A stretch of 64,000 bases of DNA, from the NCBI GenBank assembly GCA_039621445.1, contig CP154957.1, positions 40,326,011 through 40,390,010 on the forward strand, in the 5' to 3' direction. The DNA comes from Euglena gracilis (taxonomy: Eukaryota; Euglenida; Euglenophyceae; Euglenales). The notes under the pieces were generated by a model that was not told the DNA's origin, ran no database searches, and saw only the letters and a program-made list of their open reading frames with translations. The translations under genes were made by a program, and so were the position numbers. This document shows, piece after piece, positions 10,500 to 21,989 of this stretch. How positions within the stretch are numbered: position 1 is the stretch's first letter; each line of letters opens with the position of its first letter.

Positions 10500-11530
10500 C
10501 CATTGGGTCAAGGCAGGAGCCAGCAGAGAGGTATTAAACCTGATAAGGGGAGGGGTTATGGCAGATCTTCCCCTCCCCCCTCAAATGTCCTTAAAAGTTT
10601 CCTTCAAAACCCACCAAGAAATAATGACTGCCCAGAAAATTCTGAGAGAATACGAATGTGCAGTGGCAAGCAGGCAAATCCCCCCAGAGGAGGCAAATCA
10701 TTTTGTCCCTTACTTCATCATTTCCAAAAAAAGAGGAGGAAAAGACAAAGGAGAGACTAATTTCGGATCGTCGACAGTTAAATCTCCACTTCACCCCCCA
10801 GAAGTTCAGACTGGAGCACATGGGAAGCATCTTACCATATTTAAGAAAAGATTGGTTTTGTGGCAAAATCGATCTGAAAGATGCTTATTTCCATCCTCAG
10901 CTGCACAGCAGCTTAGAAAAATATGTTTGCATGGGTGGGGGAGGGAAACCTGGCAGTTTCAAGCTGCATTCTTCGGCATCAGCAGCCTGCCACAAAAATT
11001 TATGACTCTCATGAGAGTCTGGGAACGGAGATGGAGAAAGGGGGGAAAGGTAGTTTTTATCTACCTAGAAGACATTTTGCTGTTAGCCCCCAGCAAAAAG
11101 ACAGCAGCCCAGCATTTGGCAGAAATAAAACAGGACCTTTTACTGGCAGGTTTCAGATTAAACCTCCCCAAATCCTGTGTAAAACCCACACTGGAGATAA
11201 AGCATTTGGGCCAGTGGGTCAATTTGAAAAAAGGTCAGCTGGAAATTCAACAGGAAAAACTAAAATCCTTGAGAAAGGAGCTAGGCAAAGTGCTCAGAGC
11301 ACAAAAAATGAGCTGCAGAAAACTCAGTTCTATTGTGGGGCAAGTCAGAAGCTATTTGGTCTCAATGCCATTTCTCAGAATTTTGACAGATCAACTTTGC
11401 AAAATGGTGGATTTGCACACAAAGTGGGGTTGGGACCACAACCTAACCATTCCCCTGGGGGTCAAGGATCAAATTGTGGAGTTAAAAGCGTTTTTGCAGC
11501 CAGGTGTGGGCAGAGCTTTCAATCCCAGGC
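10500..11530 (+). pseudogene. reverse transcriptase domain (frameshifted, YLED)
   Basis: RT motifs are present in several frames. SDRRQLNLHFTP and KIDLKDAYFHPQLH (finger/palm motifs) are read around 10745-10910, then FQAAFFGISSLPQKF, then GGKVVFIYLEDILLLAP at 11044-11094, followed by LAGFRLNLPKSC and HLGQWV. The catalytic box is YLED at 11062-11073. The sister copy at 20.75 kb has YLDD, so a catalytic Asp is changed to Glu here. A frame change near the A-run at 10728 and another near 10930 break the frame. The protein would copy element RNA. Confidence 0.7.
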
Positions 11531-11559
11531 CTCTCAGGAAATGTTCTCAGACAGCAGCA

Positions 11560-11960
11560 CCTGGCAGTGGGGGGGGCTGGACAAAAACTCAGGCCAAAAA
11601 GTGCAGGATTTTTGGTGGGACCTGCGCATCCTTCACATCAACCAAAAAGAGTTGATGACAGCAGTGGAGACAGTAAAAAGTCTGGCCAAACCAAAACAAA
11701 CAATAATGCTTCATGTGGACAGCCAGGTGGCTGTAAGTTATTTACCAAAATGGGGAGGCAGAAAGCGTACCTAAACTCCATCTTAAAACCCCTGCTGTAT
11801 CATTGTCAGGAAAAGCAAATCAATTTGCAGGTGGTTTGGGTCCCCACAAAAGAGCAATTGGCAGACTCCCTAACCAGGGAGCAAAAGGTCCCAGGGGATT
11901 ATACCCTAAACCTAAACATGTTTTACCAAATTCTTCATTTTTTTTAGAAAAGACATCACC
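11560..11960 (+). pseudogene. RNase H domain of DIRS-like element
   Basis: Follows RT. Contains LHINQKELMTAVETVKSLA, then HVDSQVAVSYLPKWGG, then VVWVPTKEQLADSLTR, matching in order the conserved blocks (E of the hINxkEL box, D of the xxDS box, D of the ADxLTR box) of RNase H in DIRS and related retroelements. The frame shifts between 11655 and 11700, so it is decayed. Confidence 0.65.
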
Positions 11961-12309
11961 CCAGAGGTGGACATGTTTTGCACACCCATGCAACAAAAAA
12001 TTACCCATGTTTGTTTGTCGATACCCCCTCCAAGGAGCTTTGCTGGTGGATGCCTTGAAGGCAAATTTAAGGGGTCTCCCCCCAGTTTATGCCAACCCTC
12101 CCTGGAGCATCATTCCGCTGTCGTTTCAGAGATTAATGTTAAACCCAGACCTGACTTGTCTGTTGATTGTAGCCCACTGGGTTTCGACATCATGGTGGCG
12201 CCAATTAATGTCATTCAGGCAGCCAGGCAGCAAAGTTTTGTTGGTACCCCCCCAATGGGGTCTGTTCATCAACTGCTGGGGGGAAGAGATACCCCACCCA
12301 AAGTGGAAT

Positions 12310-13260
12310 TTGGCCTGCTTGATTGTGTTAGGAAAACATTACAATCCCAGGAAGTTTCGATGTCCAGTATCGACACTTACATAAAAAATCTGGGAAATGT
12401 CAAGAGATATGACTCGGCATTCAGGACATTGGTGGGCCAATTGTTGCACAAAGGGGTGCCCCTGCAGGACTGCACAGTCCACAAGATGGCCGAGGCCATC
12501 CTTGATCTCGCTGCCCACAGCCTCAACACTGCACGAAATGCACATGCAGCAGTTTTGTTACTCCCAAGGTTTGGGTCATTGAGGTTTTGCCCTCTTTTGC
12601 ATCCATTGAAAAGGAAATGGAATTAGAATGTCTGCAAGTATGCCCATTTTTGGGACCCCACTGATTTCTTAGAAAACATCATCAGGAAATCCAAACCCCT
12701 CTCAGACATATCTGTGACAGAGCTCAGAAACAGACTCATCATCTGTTGGAGGCTGTTGGTGGCTGCACAGGGGGTTGATTTGGCCAGGACACAGCGGAAA
12801 ATCAGTTTCGTGGGAGAAATTTTTTTTCATTTTGTTGCAAAGGAAAGGGTGGCAATTCCCCAGATGGGAGGAAGTTTTGATTTTGCCACGCACACCCTTC
12901 ATAAGCCCTTGGCATTTATTGAAAGAGTATGTTTAAAGGACAGCCCACATGATTGGGCACAAAAATAATTTGTTATGGTCTTTGGATAGAAAAAGACCTT
13001 TGAAAGCAGAAAGAGTGAATTCCCTTACCAGATAAATTCTGCAAGAGGGGGGGTTGGACACCACCCACTGGAAACCACACAGCACCAGAGGAGCTGGGAT
13101 TTTATGGTGGAAAAATGCAAGTGGAAGAAGTCCAGCAATTGGGTCAGTGGAAAAATTTCGGGGCCTTCCAAGCTCATTAGTTACGACTCGGAGTCGTTTC
13201 AAAAATTCAAAATATTATGGCCCAGAGGGGGGTGCACAGTACCTCACCATCTCGAAGTGC
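12310..13260 (+). pseudogene. tyrosine recombinase of full-length DIRS-like element
   Basis: Starts VRKTLQSQEVSMSSIDTYIK, then KRYDSAFRTLVGQLLHKGV and ARNAHAAVLLLPRFGSLRF. The catalytic half has LARTQRKISF and the box HWKPHSTRGAG near 13068-13100. In-frame stops at about 12624 and 12966 and a frame change after 12970 make it nonfunctional. The equivalent of the final tyrosine (HYLRLG in the copy at 22.87 kb) has been lost. Confidence 0.65.
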
Positions 13261-13561
13261 GGATCCCGAATGGTCTCGGACTCCCACGACAGAGGAATGG
13301 GGAGGAAGGGACCCACAGGACGAAGCACAAGAAAATGGTGAGATCAACCCCCCCACCCAAAAAATCAGCAGAAAAAGAAAAACATCCCAACCAGAAGGGG
13401 GAACCCCAACCAAGCGACCCCAACCACCCACCCATAAACACAAAGAGAGACAACCATCCCCATCGAGGGGGGGGGGGCACCAAGCAAACATGGGAGAGGG
13501 GGGGGGGGGGGGGGGCCACGACGGTTCAGCTTCGCCAAGGTGTCGGAGGAGGCCTCATCAT

Positions 13562-13702
13562 CGCCAACTCCGGCAACAAAGGCGCAGTAAGAAGCAACCC
13601 CCCGCGCACACACAAACACACCAGAACAGAACAGCTGGCAGGGAAAGAAGGACCTCACCATCTCGAAGTGCGGAGCCCGAATGTTCACACTTGGGTGGGC
13701 TG
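13562..13702. repeat. right inverted terminal repeat
   Basis: Reverse complement of 8967-9107. Confidence 0.65.
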
Positions 13703-13749
13703 GAGGGTGGACTTTTTTTACATTGATTTTGAACCCTGAATTCGGCAAA

Positions 13750-15720
13750 CCTGTGACGAGTATGTGCCGGTAAGTTTGTAAAATCCTTTTGGGTGGGGGT
13801 TTGCCTGGATGCCCCTTTTTCTCCACAGCATTTCGAATTATTTTATCACTGAAATTAAATTTTTGGGCATTACATCTAGCCCAAAACAGCCTGCTTGAAA
13901 GGTTTGCCCCCCCCCCATCACCTGATGCCTTAGATATGGCCTTAGAGCTGGATTTATTAGAATATAAAAATAGGCACCATTGATGAGGTCTTTTTTTTGC
14001 TGCCCAGTGGCGTGTTGTAAAAACCGGGAGAATTTGTTGGATATGATCCAGCTTGAGAGGTGTTACTTGAAACTGCTGATTTTTTTCTCTACAGTTGCTG
14101 ATCATTCTCCATTTGGTTGTTCCTCTTTCTGGTTTTGATTTTGAAAACCACAGGATCAAATTCTGGGTTTCTGAGTCCAAGACTTGATTTACTGACCCAT
14201 TTTTCTCTTATCCAGCAGAATTTTTTCTGCGTGGTTCAAGTCAAAGTTGGCTCTGGGTTCTGGGTGGGTGGACACTTTTGGGGTATTTGCCCAGGGGGGT
14301 CCAATTCTTTTTTTTGTCAATTGACACGTTGCTGGGGAGATTTTTTTGTCCACCATTTTTGACTTTTCTGAAGTCTCTCAGTCTCCCCATTTTTCGTCCA
14401 TGGAATGTATTTTCACAATCAGATGATTTTCTTTTATGTTGGGCATTTCACGGCCCCTAGAGCCCCTAGAACTTGAGCCCTCGGAAAAAGAAAGTGTTAT
14501 TTGGGGGATGTGCATGCATACTCTCCCTCTCTGCTCACACTCTCTCTGGAGGATTTTGTTGTTGCAGCACATACCATACAGCTTCCTGCACGTGTTTCGG
14601 CCATCTGGCTTTCTTGATGTTCATAGGGTTGGTAGCCATACTATATGGGACCTCTGTGGGTGCCCCCCTTGTCGATGGAACACGAATAAATGCTGCTGTG
14701 GAGCCTCCTACTTCCCGTTCCTCCTGGCTGGAACTTGGGGGGCCATCTTCATCCTGGGGCCGGACAGGGGGCTGCCAATTTTAATACAAAGCCGTTGCAC
14801 GGATGCCACTTAGCTTCTGGGTGGCCTGTGAAGGACCCCAGTGTGGTCTTGTTGTTTTTCTTGATGTTCTTGTTGATAATTCTTGCCCCAATGGCCTTGA
14901 TGATAAGTTGAAAGGCCCAGTGGCCTGATTGTTTTCTGGGTCGCCATATCCATTTGAAATCTTGAGGGGTTCTTGGGGCCCCTCCCCTGACCTCTGAGGG
15001 GTGGTGTGATTGAGAAATGGTGTGGTTTTTGTGCTTGACCTTGTCTACCCATGACATGTCCTGTGGGGCCTGGGTGCTGGCGGCCACCTCGGCCTTTTTT
15101 TCCAGCGCATTTGTATGCAGAGGCCTTCATGGCCGGTTTTGCCGTCATGGCCTTTATGAGATTCATGGCCTGTGTGGTTTGGTTGCCATAGCCCGGCTTG
15201 GACACACTGTGTTGTGAAATGTTGAATGTATTTTGCGGTATGGAAATTTGGCCCCCATGGCCCTGTCCAATGGCCATAGTGGCCTGGTGGCTGTTGTGTC
15301 TTTCTGCCACTTTCTGCCATGGTCCGTGGCCATCACTTGGGGGTTTGTGTTTGAAGATTTCCTCTTGGGAACTTTCTTTTCGAGAATGGGTAGCCACGGT
15401 TTGCAACGGCGGGTCCGCGTCGTCAAGTTGGCCAGCTGCTTCGGCTGCTCCCTCTTGAAGGTGTCCAGCGCTGTGCTACTTGAAATTGCATCTTTCATTG
15501 AAGTCCTTTCAGAAGACTCAACAAGTCCTGCTTCGTATTTTTTCACGAGCGTTTCTTTCCGAACAATTGAGTTGAATTGATTGACTTCTTCTTGTTCCAA
15601 TTGATAAGGTATTTGAAGTTCCTTTAAATCTGGGTGTCGAATGGCAAACTAGGAATTCTGGGTGTCGAAGGGCAAACTAGGAATCAGCCAAATGCGGCGA
15701 AAAAGGGACTACCCTTGCTC
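13750..15720 (-). mobile_element. truncated DIRS-like element, minus orientation
   Basis: Minus-strand reading gives the terminal edge (GGCTGATTCCTAGTTTGCCCT, about 15660-15690), then a gag-like frame (14810-15600), then a reverse-transcriptase piece near 13880-14190 (FKLDHIQQILP-like and KWRMISN-like motifs in shifted frames). It ends abruptly against the right terminal repeat of the 9.0-13.7 kb element. RNase H and YR are missing. Confidence 0.55.
14810..15600 (-). pseudogene. gag-like ORF of the minus-strand DIRS copy
   Basis: Two overlapping open frames. The N-terminal part (15163-15600) is highly charged. The second (14810-15406) has the GQGHGGQ and GYGNQ repeats that mark the gag-like proteins of this cluster. 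A frameshift near 15400 joins them. Confidence 0.45.
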
Positions 15721-16019
15721 CAAAATTTGGGTCGATGGGACCTGTATTTCCTCGCCGGCTATTGCTCTTTGATTTGCTGGCCTTGCGTCCTCCCATTACT
15801 GCTTTTCGCGCCAGCAGTTGGATGAATTAGCCCTGCTACAAAGGAAAGCTGTCACAGGCTCTTACAAAGCAAAGCAAGAAAGACCAACAAGTTCCAACAA
15901 GGTCCACAATTGGTGAAGATTAAACAACAAAAACAACCCAACTGCCAAAACAATATCGAAGTGGAGACAATCTCGTTGCCAAGCTGAGATAGGACGGAGC
16001 ACTCTTCGAACCATCGTGG

Positions 16020-17000
16020 GCCGAGTTCAAATTAAAAATGGAGCAACTAAGGATGGTACACCACCTGGAGAAGAACGTCGCCATCGCCACCTTGCAGGCT
16101 GGATTGAAGTTTACTGGAACAGGTTGGTCTACAAGAAAACCATCAACGTGGCTGTTACAGAGCAGCGGAGTGGCCTCACAGAAGGCCGAATTGACCCCAC
16201 ACAGAGACTCTTGGCTCCTGGTCAGAAGGCATGCTAGAAGATGGCATTTCAAGGTGGTTAAGGGACAGAGGGGAACTTACCGTGAAAAGTATGTGTTTCT
16301 GCACATCTTGCAAATTTCTCCAGAAAAAAATTCTGCCCCCAGGTGGGCATATTTGCCAGCCCAGGGAATGCCCAGCTGGAAAAATTCGGTCCAGTCCAGT
16401 CAAGTCCAAGGTGGGAACAGTCTTCTTAATTAAGCTCAGGCCCAGATTCGAACAATTGATGACATTGCCGAGTGCACTCAGAGATGAATGCCCTTCTGAT
16501 TTGCTATGTCGGTTGGTGGCTTTGGCAGCTTCCCAGGGTGTGCAGGGTGCCGCAATGTTTTTGTCTCTAAATCGTACTTATGCACCTTTGGCATCCAACA
16601 GTTTTGGCAGGAGTGCCAACAATTTGTTATCACACTTGGGAGTACCCACGTCCGTTTTCAGAGGTCACAGCACCAGGGATGCTGCAGTCAAAATGTAGAA
16701 ATCTTTGGGTTTATCCTCAGAAATGGTGTGTGAATTGGGGGGTTGAAAAAAACACAGAGGCTTTTGCAAAACACTACCGGAGATTGGGTGGAGCAAAAAT
16801 TGCTGGGGACTCGTTGGCAAAAAAGTTGGTTGGAACAGATTTTGGTGTACACAACGTCACATCGAGCCAAAATGTGCAGCAAGTGTGGTCCATTAGTCCT
16901 GGGATATACCGTGACCATGGACGGAGGGACTTCACCTGCGACACAAAAAGGCAAGATGGGCCCACCTCCCCCCCCCACCCAGAAAGATGTCAACCAATGG
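16020..17000 (+). pseudogene. tyrosine recombinase of a divergent DIRS-like copy
   Basis: A second recombinase lineage. It contains LSALRDECPSDLL-like and GAAMFLSLNRTYAPL motifs, then RGHSTRDAAV (H-x-x-R box at about 16660-16690), then FAKHYRRLGGAK with the candidate tyrosine near 16775. A stop at 16697 and frame changes interrupt it. It differs enough from the 7.2 and 12.3 kb copies to be a separate family. Confidence 0.55.
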
Positions 17001-17209
17001 GTGGGGGACCGCCAGGTTTCAACTCACCGATACAGCCAACTGCCGACGACGACCAAGCGGTGAGGAGAAGACACAAGAGAAGGAAAACAAAGAGCAATAT
17101 CCGGCGAGGAAAGACAGGACCATTCGGGCTCCGCACTGCGAGATGGTGAGGTCCTGCTTTCTTTGCCGGGTGTTCTTTTCTGGTGTGGTTGTTTTTGCGC
17201 GGGCCCACC

Positions 17210-17820
17210 GCCCTCTTGAATGCTGGCTGCCATTACCTTGACTTTGATTTGAATCCCTTGGATTTCTGATATTTCTTAAAAGGCTGCCATAGCCCTTGCT
17301 TTTTAACCTGGAAAGAGGAGCAGAGAAAAGGGGGTGGACCTGTGGTGTTACTCCATTTCCATCATCATGTTGAGTGGGGGAGTTTGAAATCTTTGATGTG
17401 GTGGGGAGTGGGGGGGTTGCGACGGCAACAGACTGACGTGCTGCTGCCGCCTCTCCAGCTTCTGCAGCTGCTGCTGTGTCGCCACCTTCCCCAGCTTCTG
17501 CTGCCCTCTTGGAAGTTCATTGAAGTTCTTTTTGGAAGTCTGAATTCCTTTGAAATTCCTTCTTCATCGAAGTCCAGTTGTTGACCTCTGCCTTAGCAAT
17601 TGCAATGCTTCTGGGAAAAATTCCAGTTGAACTCGAAGAGTTGAAACCTTCCTCCAGGAAGTTGAAGGTCCGAAAAGTAAGTTCGGTCCACCAGTTGATA
17701 AAAGTGATGGCCTTCGTGAATGGAAACTCCTCGTAAAAATAATTCAAGTTGAACTCGTAGAAGTAAAATTCTTTCTCCTTCAGGTGGAATGGAAGAATCA
17801 GGAATCAGCAAACTCCGGCA
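17210..17820 (-). pseudogene. 5' gag fragment of a DIRS-like copy, inverted
   Basis: Minus-strand sequence from about 17820 (element edge, GGAGTTTGCTGATTCCTGAT) to 17210 resembles the leader and Ala-rich gag N-terminus of the 9.0-kb copy. At about 17843 the sequence switches to plus-strand gag (GGTAAAGGCTATGGCAGGCA), so two fragments meet head to head. Confidence 0.45.
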
Positions 17821-18927
17821 ACAAAAAGCAGTAAGAAGCACACCACAGGGTAAAGGCTATGGCAGGCACTTTCCCAATCTGGAAAGGTCCCATTGGGAAA
17901 AGGTATGTCCAACTTCCCCCCCCCCCAGCACCCTAAAAAACAAACTCCCCAGGGGCAGCAAGCCCATGCCAGGACAGTGGACAGAGAAGAGACAAGAGTA
18001 GGCTGGAGAGAAGGCCAATGGAGACCAGGCAGGCCTGAGGGCCAGTGGAGGCCATATGGCCCTAAACGCCAGTACAGGCCAATACATTCAAGACTATCCA
18101 CACAGCCCTTGGAGGGGAGGCCCAAGATTGGCTCAGACAGGCCCCCCCCAGAAGATAATCAGCCCAGCATTCTATGTACCTCCCCACGGCAGACACAGAC
18201 CTTCCCCCATCATTCGAAAACAGGGGAAAGCCTGTACTTGGGAAGCCTTATGGCAGGGCCAGCTGAAGCCCCAGTGATGAAGCAGCCACAGGTGGCCCCA
18301 GTAATGGGGCAGCCAAGGGGAAGGACCCAAGTGATGGGGCCTACGGAATCTACAGACAGACACATTACACCCAGGTGTGACCCCTTACAGGGCCATGCAG
18401 GCCAGCATATCGCATTGGGTCAAAGCAGGAGCCGGCAGAGAGGTAATAAACCTGATAAGGGAGGAGGTATGGCAGATGTTCCCCTCCCCCCTCAGATATC
18501 CTTAAAATTCATTCAAAACCCTCCAAGAAATTACGACTGCTCATAAAATTCTGAGGGAACGATTGTGCATGGGCAAACAGGCACATCCCCCCATAGGAGG
18601 CAAAGCCGTTTGTTCCTAACTTCATCATTTCCAAAAAAAGAAGGGGAGAAGACCAAACAAATATTAATTTCAGATTGTCAACAGTGAATACCCGCTTCAC
18701 CGCCCAGAAGTTACGATTGGAACACATGGAAAACATCTTCCGCCATCCGATATATAAGAAAAGGTTTATTTTGTGGCAAAATCGATCTGAAAGATGCATT
18801 TTTTTCACCTAAAGCTGCACAAACAAATGACAAAAAATGTGTGCATGCGAGTGGGAGGGGACCTGGCAGTTTCAAGCTGCATGCTTTGGCATCAGCAGCC
18901 TGCCACAGAAATGTATGACTCTCATGA

Positions 18928-19357
18928 TGTAGGGGGGGGGGGGATGTCACTCTGGCCCCCACTTTGTCCTTGCCATTGGCAGAATTGACATTTACAGGTT
19001 TTTCTGCAGCAGCTCTTGTACGCCACTGGCAGCATAAATCCTTCCCTTTCAGCAAAATTTCAACGCCCAGGGGCTACAGATATTTGTAGGATCTTTCCCC
19101 AGGTACTTGAAACACTGCCTCAGATTTTCGTTTTCAATCTGCTCCTCCTTGCGCCTTGATTCCTCAATCAACCAATTCACTGCGCCAAACATTCACAAAC
19201 CACAGCAAGAAACAAACCAGAAGTCAAAGCCCCAAAGGGTTCGTACTGCTTGCCACCTGCACACAGTTACAGATGACGGACTGTGGAATGTACAAATTAG
19301 TAATTTCTGGCCTGGCTCTGCTTAATTCTGCTGCACATCTGGGAGGGAATCTCACAC
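18928..19357. repeat. left terminal direct repeat
   Basis: Near-identical to 20279-20700 in the same orientation. Confidence 0.7.
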
Positions 19358-19775
19358 TCCCCTCCTCAAAAGCTTCCCAAGCTATAACAGCCTTTGGCAT
19401 CTGGGAGTTGCTCACAGATAGGCTTCGCCTGTGCCACCTGCCTTTTCACCGCCCTCGAGCTGCACAAGCCGTTTTTCGAGCAATTCCCGACCCCACCATT
19501 CCACACCCGTGCATGCCGTGGCCCACTGCCTACGGTTTGTGTACAGGGGGCAATTGGTTCCCTGGAGAAATGGCTCCCTGAGCAATCGTCGAAGACGTGC
19601 TACCGCATGTGTGGCAGGGGGTTTGGGGCAAAAGTTACCTGGGCAAAAATCACGGAACATGGGGCACCAGGACTTGCCACACAAACCGACATGTCACTGA
19701 AAATTCGACCCGAAGCTTTCTACAGGAGGGCAAAAGGAACAAGGCAATCAGGTTAACACCCAGTCCGCTCAGTCC

Positions 19776-20546
19776 TGGAGTCGATTGGCAGCCTTAAGCT
19801 TCAGCCTTCTACTTCTCCGCTTCCAACTGGTCGTCTTATTCTCCACTCTCGACTTGGATTTGTGTGCACTTGGCCCAGCCACATCCTTCTTCGGGACTTC
19901 CCAGTTGAACCGATCTTCCTCGTCGGTGCAATCGCAGCTGACCTTTGCTACCTCCTTCTGGCTTGCTTCTTGCACTGCATCACCAGCATGTACACCTGTG
20001 GCATGCACAGCTTGAGCATCCTCTCCATCACCACTTCTGATCACCAGCATGTACACCTGTGGCATGCTCAGCTTGAGCATCCTCTCCATCACCACTTCTG
20101 GCATGCAATGGGTCCCCATTACCTATCTGTACATCACCACATCCACCTCATCAAATTCAACGTCACCATGTGCAGGACTGTAATGCCTGATGCTGGCATC
20201 ACAGACCTCAGCATTCCTTGACTTGTAAACTTCAGCACGTACAACTTGGACATCTCTGGAAGGCTCGTGAACCCTTTGTGTATGGGGGCCCACTCTGGCC
20301 CCCACTTTGTCTTTGCCATTGACAGAATTGACATTTACAGGTTTTTCTGTACCAGCTCTTGTGCGCAACTGGCAGCATAAATCCTTCCATTTCAGCAAAC
20401 TTTCAGCGCCCAGTGGCCCCAGATATTTGTAGGATCTTTCCCCAGGTACTTGACACACTGCCTCAGATTTTCGTTTTCAATCTGCTCCTCCTTGTACCTT
20501 GATTCCTCAATCAACCAATTCATTGTGCCAAACCTTCACAAACCAC
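19776..20546 (-). pseudogene. ORF of the nested LTR-like element
   Basis: Begins in the right terminal repeat with ATG and a charged helical start (EESRYKEEQIENENLRQ), then shifts frame. Later coherent peptides include GDVEFDEVDVVMYR and, at the end, KSKSRVENKTTSWKRRSRR. A 61-bp tandem duplication (units start at 19981 and 20042) breaks the frame because 61 is not a multiple of three. No family recognised. Confidence 0.35.
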
Positions 20547-20700
20547 AGCAAGAAACAAACCAGAAGTCAAAGCCCCAAGGGGTTCGTACTGCTTGCCACC
20601 TGCACACAGTTACAGATGACAGATTGTGGAATGTACAAATTAGGAATCTCTGGCCTGGATCTGCTTAATTCTGCTGCACATCTGCGAGCGAATCCCACAC
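20279..20700. repeat. right terminal direct repeat
   Basis: Near-identical to 18928-19357 in the same orientation. Confidence 0.7.
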
Positions 20701-21250
20701 TGAGAGTCTGGGAAAGGAAATGGAGAAGGGAGGGAAAGGTGGTTTTCATCTACCTGGACGACATTTTGCTGTTAGCCCCCTGCAAAAAGAGAGCAGCCCA
20801 AAAATTGGCAGATATAAAAAAGGACCTTTTACTGGCAGGTTTCAGATTATACCTCCCCAAATCCTTCCTGGATCCCACACAGGAAATAAAGTGTTTGGGC
20901 TAGTGGATCAATTTGAAAGAAGGCCAACTGGAAATTCCTCCGGAAAAACTAAATTCCTTAAGAAAGGAAGGAGCTAGGCAAAGTGCTCACAGCACAAAAA
21001 ATGAGCTGCAGAAAACACAGCTCTATTGTGGGGCAAGTCAAGAGCTATTTAGTGTCAATGCCATTTCTCAGAATTCTGACAGATCAACTTTGAAAAATGG
21101 TGAATCTGCACACAAGGTGGGGTCGGGACCACACCCTAACCATTCCCCAGGGGGTCAAGGATAAATTGTGGAATTAAAAGAATTTTTACAGCCAGGTGTT
21201 GGCAGGGCAATTTCAATACGAGGCCTCTCAGGAACTCTTTTCAGACAGCA
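20701..21250 (+). pseudogene. reverse transcriptase, C-terminal part (YLDD intact)
   Basis: Resumes at TGAGAGTCTGGG, exactly where the 18.93-kb half stops relative to the sister copy. Reads KVVFIYLDDILLLAP at about 20736-20780, then LAGFRLYLPKSF. The YLDD box is at 20751-20762. A stop follows at 20901. Confidence 0.6.
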
Positions 21251-21279
21251 GCACCTGGCAATGAGGGGAAGGGGCCAGG

Positions 21280-21640
21280 CAAAGTTTCAGGCCAAAAGGT
21301 GCGGGATTTCTGGAGGGACCTGCATGACCTTCAAATCAATTAAAAAAATTGCAGGCTGCAGTGGAAACAGTAAAAGCTTTAGCCAAACCAAAACAAATAA
21401 TTGTGCTCCATATGGACAGCCAGGTGGCTGTAAGCTATTTAACAAAATGGGGAGGCAAAAAGCCCTGCCTAAATACCATCTTAAAACCCCTGCTGTATCA
21501 TTTTCACGGCAAGCAAATCAATTTGCGGGTGGTTTGGGTTCCCACAAAGGAGCAATTGGCAGACTCCCAGACCAGGGAGCAAAAGGACACAGGCGATAAC
21601 ATCCTAAAGCTAAACATCTTTCACAAAATTCTTCAATTTT
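21280..21640 (+). pseudogene. RNase H domain, second DIRS copy
   Basis: Contains LQAAVETVKALAKPKQ, HMDSQVAVSYLTKWGG and VVWVPTKEQLADSQTR, matching the copy at 11.6-11.96 kb. Confidence 0.6.
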
Positions 21641-21989
21641 TCAGAAAGGACATAATCCCAGAGGTGGACATGTGTGCACCCAGCAACAAAAAATTCCTCA
21701 AGTTTGTTTGTTGATACCCTCACCAAGGGGCTTTGCTGGTGGATGCCTTGAAGGCAGATTTAAGGGGCCTCCCCCGAGTTTATGCAAAAACCCTCCTGGA
21801 GCATCATTCCCCAGTGGGTTCAGAGATTAATGTTAAACCCAGACCTAACTTGTCTGTTGATTGTAGCCCACTGGGTTTCGAAATTATGGTGGCGCAAATT
21901 AATTTAAATCAGGCAGCCAGGCAACAAAGTTTTACTGATACCCCCCCCCAAAAGTGGGGTCTGTTCACCAACTGCTGGGGGGAGGAGAT

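Larger units (their letters stand above)
8967..13702 (+). mobile_element. full-length decayed DIRS-like retroelement
   Basis: Inverted terminal repeats of about 141 bp (8967-9107 and 13562-13702) share CATTCGGGCTCCGCACTTCG and the inner GGAGTTGGC. Order inside: gag-like ORF, reverse transcriptase, RNase H, tyrosine recombinase, and an ICR-like block at 13240-13330 that repeats the outer terminal sequences. This is the architecture of DIRS elements. All pol segments carry frameshifts or stops. The TTGCCGGAGTTGGCTGATTCCT edge recurs at every other copy in the cluster. Confidence 0.75.
18928..20700. mobile_element. LTR-like element inserted in a DIRS RT gene
   Basis: Interrupts the reverse transcriptase of the surrounding DIRS copy and is flanked by a direct TGA (18925-18927 and 20701-20703). 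Terminal direct repeats of 430 bp (18928-19357) and 422 bp (20279-20700) begin TGTA(T)GGGGG and end CACAC, with roughly 90-95% identity by eye. The 921-bp interior carries only one decayed ORF, on the minus strand. No RT or integrase, so it resembles a small non-autonomous LTR-type (TRIM-like) element; the 3-bp flanking repeat is short for that class. Confidence 0.55.
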
